In this document: positions 5,301 through 11,175 of the stretch, in pieces
Layout of the letters: every line of letters begins with the position of its first letter
How positions within the stretch are numbered: the stretch's first letter is position 1
Assembly: GCA_966210725.1 (NCBI GenBank)
Contig: CBIHLN010000086.1
Coordinates: forward strand, 1-11,175
From: Lysobacter_C sp966210725
GTDB taxonomy: Bacteria > Pseudomonadota > Gammaproteobacteria > Xanthomonadales > Xanthomonadaceae
DNA length: 11,175 nt
Direction of reading: 5' to 3'
Position numbers and translations under genes: made by a program
The notes under the pieces: generated by a model
Seen by the model: only the letters and a program-made list of their open reading frames with translations
Told to the model about the DNA's origin: nothing
Databases searched by the model: none

Positions 5301-6471
5301 CGGCGGAGTCCTCGGCCGCACGGGCGGCGGGCAGGTCGATGTGGAAGGTGGCGCCTTCGCCCGGGGTGGATTCGCCCGTCAGGGCGCCGCCGTGGCGGGC
5401 CACGATGCGGTGCGCCGCCGCCAGCCCCAGGCCATGGCCCCCGCCCGCGTCCGGACCGTGCAGGCGCTGGAAGGGTTCGAACAGCTTGTGAGCATAGCGC
5501 ATGTCGAAACCGCTGCCGGCGTCGCGCACCTGCACGTGCAGGCGGTCCCCGCGGACCTCGCCGCTGACCCGGATCCGCACTTCGTCACGGTCGCGCGAGA
5601 ACTTCCATGCGTTGCCCAGCACGTGCGTCAGCATGAGTTTGAGCAGGCGCTCGTCGCCCCGGGTGCGGAGGTCGGGCGCGATGTCGATGACCACCGCGCG
5701 CTCGGGCTCGGCATCCTGGAGCTCGGCCAGTACCCAGTCGGCCAGCATCGACAGGTCGACGGTGCCCGACCGGAGTTCGCTGCGGGTGGCGGTGGACAGG
5801 TCGCCGAGCCCCGTGAGCAGGCTGCCCATGCGCGATGCGGCGGCGCGGATGCGCTGCAGGTGGTCGCGGCCGCTGTCGTCGAGCTGGCCACCGCAGCGCT
5901 TGTCGAGCAGGCCGGCAAAACTCTCGATCGATCGCAACGGCGCACGCAGGTCGTGCGCGACGGAGTCGGCAAACATCTGCAACTGCTGCTGCGAGGCCTC
6001 GGCCATGTGCGCATCGTCGTCGGCGTGCTGGCGGAGCGACGCCTGGACCCGGCGTTCACCGCTGAGGTCGCGCAACGTCATCAGCACGGGATGCGCAGCC
6101 GGCGACGGGGCGTCCGGACTGCGTTCCGAGGCGGCCGACAGGGTAGCCTGCACCCAGACTTCCCCCCCGTCGACGGGCAGGCAACGCCGGGCCGCCTCGA
6201 TCGACGGCGACTGGCCGTTGGCGATGGACTGCAGTGCCTCGCCGAACGCGATGCGCTCATCGGGGTGGAAGCGGTCGGCGGCGGGTGTGCCCGACAGCTG
6301 TGCCAGGGCACAACCCAGCATCCGTTCGAGTGCGGGGTTCGCGTAGCACCAGAGCCCCTGCGCGTCCAACATCGCCACGGGCATCGGCGAGGCCGCCAGC
6401 GCCAGCCGGAACATCGCATCCGGGACGGGGCGGTCACCGGTCTGCGGCGGCTTGGCTTCGAACAGGGACAT
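5275..6471 (-). CDS. PAS-domain sensor histidine kinase
   Basis: 398 aa, cytoplasmic (no membrane segment). Domains: a PAS-like sensor (about 18-140; FRLALAASPMPVAMLDAQG, YANPALERMLG, ending in MTLRDLSGERR); a short helical linker (about 141-165); HisKA with the H-box SVAHDLRAPLRSIESFAGLL, phospho-His H173; and an HATPase domain with N-box HVLGNAWKFS (N287), G1 box DAGSGFD (D317), F-box FEPFQRLH (331-338) and G2 box GGHGLGLA (344-351). The H-box/WKFS pattern is like that of bacteriophytochrome-type kinases, but no GAF/PHY chromophore module is present. The PAS ligand is unknown. Start taken at 6471 (MSLFEAKPP); the frame reaches 6528, but only this ATG has a weak purine tract (AAAGAGAG) upstream. 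It forms a two-gene unit with the response regulator downstream. Confidence 0.9.
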   Translation of the reverse strand: MSLFEAKPPQTGDRPVPDAMFRLALAASPMPVAMLDAQGLWCYANPALERMLGCALAQLSGTPAADRFHPDERIAFGEALQSIANGQSPSIEAARRCLPVDGGEVWVQATLSAASERSPDAPSPAAHPVLMTLRDLSGERRVQASLRQHADDDAHMAEASQQQLQMFADSVAHDLRAPLRSIESFAGLLDKRCGGQLDDSGRDHLQRIRAAASRMGSLLTGLGDLSTATRSELRSGTVDLSMLADWVLAELQDAEPERAVVIDIAPDLRTRGDERLLKLMLTHVLGNAWKFSRDRDEVRIRVSGEVRGDRLHVQVRDAGSGFDMRYAHKLFEPFQRLHGPDAGGGHGLGLAAAHRIVARHGGALTGESTPGEGATFHIDLPAARAAEDSADAQRHPAG

Positions 6472-6493
6472 CGGGGCTCTCTTTTTGGGCGCC

Positions 6494-6499
6494 AGTCTA
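6494..6499 (-). promoter_or_regulatory. Possible -10 element of the kinase/regulator operon
   Basis: TAGACT on the minus strand, 22 nt before the kinase ATG at 6471. No clear -35 is visible at 16-18 nt upstream, so this is tentative. The position suggests a very short leader. Confidence 0.3.
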
Positions 6500-6548
6500 C
6501 CGGGCGCCATCGTGACGGGCCGGTGCACGCAGGGCCCGGGGCGTCCCG

Positions 6549-6554
6549 CACAAT
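6549..6554 (+). promoter_or_regulatory. Possible -10 element giving a leaderless permease mRNA
   Basis: CACAAT on the plus strand. Transcription 7-8 nt downstream would begin at or next to the ATG at 6562, and no ribosome site is visible upstream of that ATG. The -35 region is weak. Confidence 0.3.
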
Positions 6555-6561
6555 GCGCGCC

Positions 6562-8349
6562 ATGGAACTCCCCCAGATCCTATTCCTGCTGATCCTGGCG
6601 GGCGCACTCTACCTGTTCGTCAGCGAGCGGTTGCGGGTCGATGTGACCGCGATGCTGACGCTGCTCGCACTGGTGCTGACCGGCGTGCTGGACTCGAAGC
6701 AGGCGCTGTCGGGGTTCGCCAGCGAGCCGGCGATCATCATCGCGGCCGTGTTCGTCATTTCCGGCGGCCTGGCCGCGACGGGCATCACCGAACGGATCGG
6801 CCAGTGGATCGGTCAGGTGGGCGGTCGCAGCGAAACCCGCGCGATCGCCGTGGTGATGCCGGTGGTGGCGGCGCTGTCGTCGTTCACCCACCACGTGATG
6901 GTGACGGCGATGATGCTGCCGATCCTCACGCGCTTCGCCAAGTTGCGAGGCCTGTCGGCATCGCGGCTGCTGATGCCGATGTCGTTCGCCGCGTCGCTCG
7001 GCACGACGCTCACGCTGGTCAGCGCGCCGGCGTTCCTGCTGGCCGACAACCTGATCGAACGCACCGGCAGCGACGGCCTGGGCATTTTCTCGATCACCCC
7101 GATCGGCATCGCGCTGGTGCTGGTCGGGATGGTCTACATGCTGCTCGCACGGTGGGTGCTGCCCAAGCGCGGCGGCGATGCCGGCGACGACGAGTACATG
7201 CGGCTGGACCGTTACCGCACCGAACTGCTGATCATCGAGGGCTCGCGCTGGAGCACGCGCCCCTTGGCCGAACTGCAGAAGGCACTCGGCGACAAGTTCC
7301 GGCTGCTGGGCTGGCTGCGCGACGGCAAGCGGCGGCGCGATCTCGGCGACAGCAGCCCCCTGCTCAGTGGCGACGTGCTGCTGGTGGAGGCGTCGGCCGA
7401 TGCGCTGGCGTCGCTGCACGACGACGAGGGCCTGGACCTCAACGCCATCGCCCGCTTCGGCGACACCGTGACCGGCGATGGCGAGCCGCAGCTGGTGCAG
7501 GCGGTCGTGGCCCCAGGCTCCGAGTTCATCGGTCACTCCGTGCGCGAGCTGGATTTCTCGCGACGCTTCTCGGCGGTCATCGCCGGGCTCTGGCGGCGCG
7601 ACGGGGCGATCGCCTCGCGGCTGGCCGACGCACGCCTGCGCGAGGGCGACCTGCTGGTGCTGTGGGGGAAGCCGGCACGCTTCGCCGAACTGGCCGCGCA
7701 CCATGGTTTCCTGATGCTGGTGCCGTTTGCCGGCGAGGCCAAGCGCAGGATCCGCGCGCCGCTGGCGCTGACGATCCTCGGCCTGACGATCCTTGCCGCC
7801 GCCACCGAATGGCTGCCCGCGCCGCTGGCGTTCCTGCTGGGTGCGGTGGCGATGGTGGCGCTGCGGTGCGTGGACATCGACCAGGCCTACCGCGAGATCG
7901 ACGTGCGCATCTTCGTGATGATCGCCGGTGTGATCCCGCTGGGCATCGCGATGGAGCAGACCGGCACCGCGCAGCTGTTGGCGGGCGGCCTGCTGCACCT
8001 GGTCTCGGACTGGCCGACGCTGGCGGTGCTGCTGGTGATGTTCGGCGTCGCCGGCCTGCTGACGCAGATCCTGTCGGACGCGGCGACCACGGTGCTGCTC
8101 GGGCCGGTCGCCGTCGCGGTCGCGCAGGCGCTGGGCCACCCGCCCACCCCGTTTGTGGTGTGCACCGCGCTGGGTGCGGTGGTGTCGTTCCTGACCCCGA
8201 TCGGCCACCACGGCAACCTGCTCATTCTCGGCCCGGGGCAGTACCGCTTCGCCGACTTCCTGCGCATCGGCCTGCCGCTGACGGCGCTGATGGCGTTCGT
8301 CAGCGCCTGGATGGCGCGCTGGCTGTGGCTGGGTGGGCCGTTGTTCTAG
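6562..8349 (+). CDS. SLC13-family permease with two RCK_C (TrkA-C) domains
   Basis: 595 aa inner-membrane transporter of the SLC13/DASS group, which moves dicarboxylates, sulfate or related anions with a cation. Layout: N-terminal membrane half (about 5-200); two cytoplasmic RCK_C domains (about 216-280, with ELLIIEGSRW...LLSGDVLLVEA, and 310-373, with VAPGSEFIGHSVREL...LREGDLLVLWG); and C-terminal membrane half (about 398-592). SFLTPIGHHGNLLILGPGQYRFADFLRIGLPL (542-573) is the family signature near the C-terminus. The usual Asn-containing substrate motifs are altered: SSFTHHVMVTAMMLPI (106-121) where SxxNNT is normal, SDAAT (505-509) where SNNA is normal, and GHHGN for a YxTN-type motif. The substrate therefore cannot be guessed. 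Start: ATG at 6562 or 6553, neither with a ribosome site; 6562 preferred. The frame is open back to 5212, but that part is antisense to the kinase. Confidence 0.85.
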   Translation: MELPQILFLLILAGALYLFVSERLRVDVTAMLTLLALVLTGVLDSKQALSGFASEPAIIIAAVFVISGGLAATGITERIGQWIGQVGGRSETRAIAVVMPVVAALSSFTHHVMVTAMMLPILTRFAKLRGLSASRLLMPMSFAASLGTTLTLVSAPAFLLADNLIERTGSDGLGIFSITPIGIALVLVGMVYMLLARWVLPKRGGDAGDDEYMRLDRYRTELLIIEGSRWSTRPLAELQKALGDKFRLLGWLRDGKRRRDLGDSSPLLSGDVLLVEASADALASLHDDEGLDLNAIARFGDTVTGDGEPQLVQAVVAPGSEFIGHSVRELDFSRRFSAVIAGLWRRDGAIASRLADARLREGDLLVLWGKPARFAELAAHHGFLMLVPFAGEAKRRIRAPLALTILGLTILAAATEWLPAPLAFLLGAVAMVALRCVDIDQAYREIDVRIFVMIAGVIPLGIAMEQTGTAQLLAGGLLHLVSDWPTLAVLLVMFGVAGLLTQILSDAATTVLLGPVAVAVAQALGHPPTPFVVCTALGAVVSFLTPIGHHGNLLILGPGQYRFADFLRIGLPLTALMAFVSAWMARWLWLGGPLF

Positions 8350-8365
8350 ACGCAGGGATTGGCGG

Positions 8366-8431
8366 GCGGGGAACGGGTATCAGGTGAAAGTCGGCAAGGC
8401 AGCAGGAAAGACTGTCGATTACCCATCCCCG
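8366..8431. repeat. Imperfect inverted repeat in a convergent gap
   Basis: CGGGGAACGGGTA (8367-8379) is matched in inverse by TACCCATCCCCG (8420-8431) with one unpaired base, across a 40-nt loop, between two converging stop codons (8349 and 8449). A further GGGATT/AATCCC-like match lies outside it. It could be a short intergenic repeat of the GGGAA type or a bidirectional terminator, though there are no T-runs. Nothing else is seen in this gap. Confidence 0.35.
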
Positions 8432-8448
8432 TATTCCCTTCCGCGCTT

Positions 8449-9582
8449 TCAGAACAACGCGCCCTGCGGCGAAGGCTTGCGCGGCGCGATGAAGTGGCTG
8501 CAGTCCAGCGGCGGCAGGCGGCCGTATCCCAACCGGCGATGCGCCCTGGCGAAGCGCTGGGCGATGAGGTCCGCGAACGGGCCCTGGCCGCGCATGCGCG
8601 TGCCGAAGTTCGCGTCGTAGTCCTGGCCGCCGCGCATCTGCCGGATCAGGCTCATGACGTGTGCGGCGCGCTCGGGGTAGTGCAGCTCGAGCCATTCGCG
8701 CCACACCTGCTTGAGCTCGTGCGGCAAACGCAGCAACACATAGCCCGCCGCGCGGGCTCCAGCATCGTGCGCCGCCTCCAGGATGTGTTCGAGTTCACTG
8801 TCGGTAATCATCGGCACCACCGGCGCGACCATGACCCCGACAGGCACGCCGGCATCGTGCAGTGCGCGCATCGCCTTGAGCTTGCGATGCGGCGCGGTGG
8901 CGCGCGGTTCCATGCGCGAGGCCAACCGGTTGTCGAGCGTGGTCACGGAGAAGTACACGGTCACCAGGCGGTCACGCGCCAGGTCCGACAGGACATCGAG
9001 GTCGCGCTCGATCAGCGCGCTCTTGGTGACGAAGCTCACCGGATGGCGGCACTCGGCCAGCACCTCCAGCACCTGGCGCGTCACCCGGTAGCGGCGCTCG
9101 ATCGGCTGGTAGGCATCGGTGTTGATCCCCAGTGCGATCGGTGCAGGTCTGTAGGACGGCTTGGCCAGCTCGTGCCGCAGGCGCTCGGCGGCGTTGGTCT
9201 TGGCGAAGAGGCGGGTCTCGAAGTCCAGCCCGGGCGAAAGATCGAGGTAGCTGTGCGACGGCCGCGCAAAGCAGTACACGCAGCCGTGCTCGCACCCGCG
9301 GTACGGGTTGACCGATTGGCTGAAGCCGATGTCGGGCGAGTCGTTGCGGCTGATGACGGTGCGCGCCTGTTCCTCGCGCACGCGCGTGGCCGGGTTCGGC
9401 GCGTCGGCGAGGTCCTCGTAGACCGAGCCCCAGCCATCGTCGCTGCCGACCGCTTCGGTCACGGCGAAACGCCCGGCCACGCGTGAGGCGGCGCCGCGGC
9501 CCTTGAGCGGCGCCGTCGGCGTGCGGGCGTCTTCGGTGGAGGCATCGGGCACGCGGCCCCGGGCACGGTCTTGCACCTCCAT
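8449..9582 (-). CDS. PA0069-family radical SAM protein
   Basis: 377 aa, soluble. The iron-sulfur cluster motif CEHGCVYC gives C97, C101 and C104 (CxxxCxxC) within SVNPYRGCEHGCVYCFARPSH, which binds the 4Fe-4S cluster used to cleave S-adenosylmethionine. A basic N-terminal segment KGRGAASRVAGRF (28-40) precedes it. GINTDAYQPIERRYRVTR (about 153-170) and the C-terminal TRMRGQGPFADLI are typical of the PA0069/Rv2578c-like group, distantly like spore photoproduct lyase. The exact reaction of this group is not settled to my knowledge. Start at 9582 because no better ribosome site is seen; GGAGG occurs just after this ATG, so a slightly later start is possible. Divergent from the cardiolipin synthase gene with a 60-bp gap; convergent with the permease. 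Confidence 0.88.
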   Translation of the reverse strand: MEVQDRARGRVPDASTEDARTPTAPLKGRGAASRVAGRFAVTEAVGSDDGWGSVYEDLADAPNPATRVREEQARTVISRNDSPDIGFSQSVNPYRGCEHGCVYCFARPSHSYLDLSPGLDFETRLFAKTNAAERLRHELAKPSYRPAPIALGINTDAYQPIERRYRVTRQVLEVLAECRHPVSFVTKSALIERDLDVLSDLARDRLVTVYFSVTTLDNRLASRMEPRATAPHRKLKAMRALHDAGVPVGVMVAPVVPMITDSELEHILEAAHDAGARAAGYVLLRLPHELKQVWREWLELHYPERAAHVMSLIRQMRGGQDYDANFGTRMRGQGPFADLIAQRFARAHRRLGYGRLPPLDCSHFIAPRKPSPQGALF

Positions 9583-9598
9583 AGGCTACGCTCGCGCG

Positions 9599-9615
9599 GT
9601 CGCAGCGCCTGCGAC
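9599..9615 (+). other. 5'-leader hairpin of the cardiolipin synthase gene
   Basis: GTCGCAG-CGC-CTGCGAC, a perfect 7-bp stem with a 3-nt loop. A -10-like TACGCT at 9587-9592 would place the transcript start near 9599, so the mRNA would begin with this hairpin. It could protect the 5' end or be an operator palindrome. No matching -35 was found. Confidence 0.4.
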
Positions 9616-9642
9616 GGGCACTGAACGGTTCACGGGGATCCC

Positions 9643-11079
9643 ATGTTCGACTGGTTGCACGGCCTCTGGCAGGCGTTCGTCTCGATCCCGCACCTGGGCC
9701 TGTACCTGACGCTGGGCTGGGTGGCGTATTTCATCGGCCTGGGCGGCTGGATCGTGCTGCAGAAGCGCGAACCGGTGGCCACCATCAGCTGGCTGATCAG
9801 CCTGGCGGCGCTGCCGTACCTGGGCTTCCTGATCTATTACGTGTTCGGGCCGCAACGCATCCGGCGCCAGAAGCTTCGCCGCGGCCGCGCACGCGCCGCG
9901 CTGCCGCCGCCGCCGGAGGGCCTCAATCCCAGCGCCGAAGCAGTCGAGCTGGCGCGGGTGGTGCAGGCCACCACGCGGCTGCCGCCCACGACCGCCACGC
10001 GGGTCGACCTGCTGGTCGACGGCAGCGGCAAGTACCCGGCGTTGTTGGACGCGATCGCGACCGCGCGCCACCGCGTGCACCTGGAGTACTACATCTACGA
10101 GCCGGACACGACCGGCACCGCGCTGCGCGATGCGCTCGTCGAGCGCGCGCAAGCGGGCGTGGAAGTGCGGCTGCTGCTGGATGCGATCGGCGCCGGCAGG
10201 GTCAATCGGCACTTCCTGCAACCGCTGGTGGACGCCGGCGGCGAGGTGGCGTGGTTCCACCCGATGCGCCTGCGCTGGTTCTGGAAGCGGCCGTGGCTCA
10301 ACCTTCGCAGCCATCGCAAGATCGTGGTGATCGACGACACGATCGGGTTTACCGGTGGCATGAACGTGACCGACGAGCAGGACGAACGCCTGCGCGGTGA
10401 TGCCTACCGCGATCTGCACCTGCGTCTGGAAGGCGACGTGGTCCGGGCGCTGCAGCTGGTCTTCATCGAGGACTGGACCTACGCCACGGGGCAACCGCCA
10501 CTGGCGATGCCCGAAGGCCCGTCCACCCCCGGCTCAATCGCGACGCAGGTGGTCGTATCCGGGCCGGACTCGTCCTGGGAGGCGATCCACCGCGCCCACG
10601 TCAGCGCGATCCATGCCGCCCGCCGCCGCGCGTGGCTGGTGACGCCGTACTTCGTTCCCGGCGAAGCGGCGCGGATGGCGCTGACCTCGGCGGCGCTGGG
10701 CGGGCTCGATGTCCGCCTGCTGGTCCCCAAGCTGAGCGACAGCCGCCTGGTGACCTTCGCGGCGCGGTCCTATTTCGACGAACTGCTCGCGGCCGGGGTC
10801 AGGATCTACGAGTACGGCCCCCGCCTGCTGCACACCAAGGCCCTGCTGTGCGACGAGGATTTCCTGATCGTCGGCAGCGCGAACTTCGACCATCGCAGCT
10901 TCCGGCTCAATTTCGAGGTCTCGGTGATGTTCGCCGATGCTGCGCTCGCGTCGCGCCTGGAGGCGCTGATCGAACACGAGTGCGACGACTGCGTTCCGGT
11001 GAAGGACGACCGCGACCGGCCGTTGTGGCGCGCACGCCTGCCCGAAGCCCTCGCCCGCCTGGTGTCGCCCCTGCTGTGA
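9643..11079 (+). CDS. cls: Cardiolipin synthase (phospholipase D superfamily)
   Basis: 478 aa, inner membrane. It joins two phosphatidylglycerol molecules to form cardiolipin and glycerol. Seen: two N-terminal membrane segments (about 17-39 and 46-68), then two phospholipase D domains with complete HKD motifs. These are HRKIVVID (H224, K226, D231), followed by FTGGMN, and HTKALLCD (H397, K399, D404), followed by GSANFDHRS. The length is close to E. coli ClsA (486 aa), and the GGMN/GSANFD surroundings fit the ClsA type rather than the shorter ClsB. The start is supported by GGGGA about 5 nt before the ATG. It is monocistronic or leads an operon, divergent from the radical SAM gene. No missing residues or breaks are seen. 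Confidence 0.92.
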   Translation: MFDWLHGLWQAFVSIPHLGLYLTLGWVAYFIGLGGWIVLQKREPVATISWLISLAALPYLGFLIYYVFGPQRIRRQKLRRGRARAALPPPPEGLNPSAEAVELARVVQATTRLPPTTATRVDLLVDGSGKYPALLDAIATARHRVHLEYYIYEPDTTGTALRDALVERAQAGVEVRLLLDAIGAGRVNRHFLQPLVDAGGEVAWFHPMRLRWFWKRPWLNLRSHRKIVVIDDTIGFTGGMNVTDEQDERLRGDAYRDLHLRLEGDVVRALQLVFIEDWTYATGQPPLAMPEGPSTPGSIATQVVVSGPDSSWEAIHRAHVSAIHAARRRAWLVTPYFVPGEAARMALTSAALGGLDVRLLVPKLSDSRLVTFAARSYFDELLAAGVRIYEYGPRLLHTKALLCDEDFLIVGSANFDHRSFRLNFEVSVMFADAALASRLEALIEHECDDCVPVKDDRDRPLWRARLPEALARLVSPLL

Positions 11080-11097
11080 CGCCCGTCGCCGGAGGGC

Positions 11098-11125
11098 TTG
11101 AGGCGCGGTAGCGGCCGGCTACACT
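11098..11125 (+). promoter_or_regulatory. Sigma-70 promoter of the right-edge gene
   Basis: TTGAGG (11098-11103), a 16-nt spacer, and TACACT (11120-11125) preceded by GGC. The start would be near 11132, 23 nt before the ATG at 11155. Both hexamers are good matches for GC-rich DNA. Confidence 0.5.
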
Positions 11126-11154
11126 GGCGCGGTCCTTCCCTGCGGAGTCCGGCC

Positions 11155-11175
11155 ATGTGGCCCTGGTTGTTCCTG
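11155..11175 (+). CDS. Start of an unidentified gene, cut by the window edge
   Basis: Only seven codons are present (MWPWLFL). CGGAG lies about 8 nt before the ATG and a plausible promoter sits upstream, so this is probably a real start. The hydrophobic beginning could be a signal peptide or membrane segment. Nothing can be said about function. Confidence 0.55.

Noticed and set aside
5212..6561. N-terminal extension of the permease frame by about 450 codons
   Set aside because: The extension is antisense to the histidine kinase and response regulator, has no family resemblance, and the SLC13 domain begins at the ATG near 6562.
6580..8211. 543-codon minus-strand frame across the permease
   Set aside because: The His/Gln/Arg-rich translation is typical of an antisense shadow of a membrane protein gene in GC-rich DNA.

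Overview
The window is a GC-rich stretch of bacterial chromosome with dense genes and short gaps. The protein families and base composition suggest a gammaproteobacterium of the Xanthomonadaceae/Lysobacteraceae type (Lysobacter, Luteimonas and relatives). This is inference, since no rRNA or other marker gene is present.

Region 1 (about 1-3852, minus strand) is the most interesting part. It looks like the front of a functional-amyloid operon of the Fap type. In transcription order it encodes a secreted 197-aa protein of unknown function, a secreted 211-aa protein with three short Asn/Gln/Gly repeats (FapA/FapB-like), and three tandem paralogues of about 258 aa. Each paralogue has a signal peptide, a conserved aromatic N-terminal domain, three repeats around GNIGVNIAAGxGNAQxN, and a C-terminal CGTC (CxxC) motif, which is the FapC layout. 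The first two genes overlap by one base. Perfect hairpins lie 15-17 nt after the stops of two of the paralogues. The C39-type protease (FapD) and outer-membrane pore (FapF) expected of such an operon are not in the window. If present nearby, they most likely lie beyond the left edge, where the operon continues.

Region 2 (3776-4118) is a divergent control region. It holds a near-consensus sigma-54 (RpoN) promoter pointing into the fap operon, a candidate IHF site, and palindromes about 65 and 110 bp upstream of the predicted start. This is the layout of an enhancer-activated sigma-54 promoter.

Region 3 (4119-8349) holds a 2-oxoglutarate/Fe(II) oxygenase-like gene on the plus strand. Next come a minus-strand PAS histidine kinase and a single-domain response regulator whose genes overlap by 26 bp. 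Divergent from them is a plus-strand SLC13-type permease with two internal RCK_C (TrkA-C) domains and unusual His-His pairs at its substrate-site hairpins.

Region 4 (8350-11175) holds a minus-strand radical SAM protein of the PA0069 family, a divergent two-HKD cardiolipin synthase, and a promoter with the first seven codons of another gene at the right edge. These look like ordinary housekeeping genes.

How the genes may work together: the Fap-like genes would build extracellular amyloid for a biofilm matrix, switched on by RpoN and an enhancer-binding activator. The two-component pair is a separate signalling unit with no output domain of its own, and nothing in the sequence ties it to the amyloid genes.
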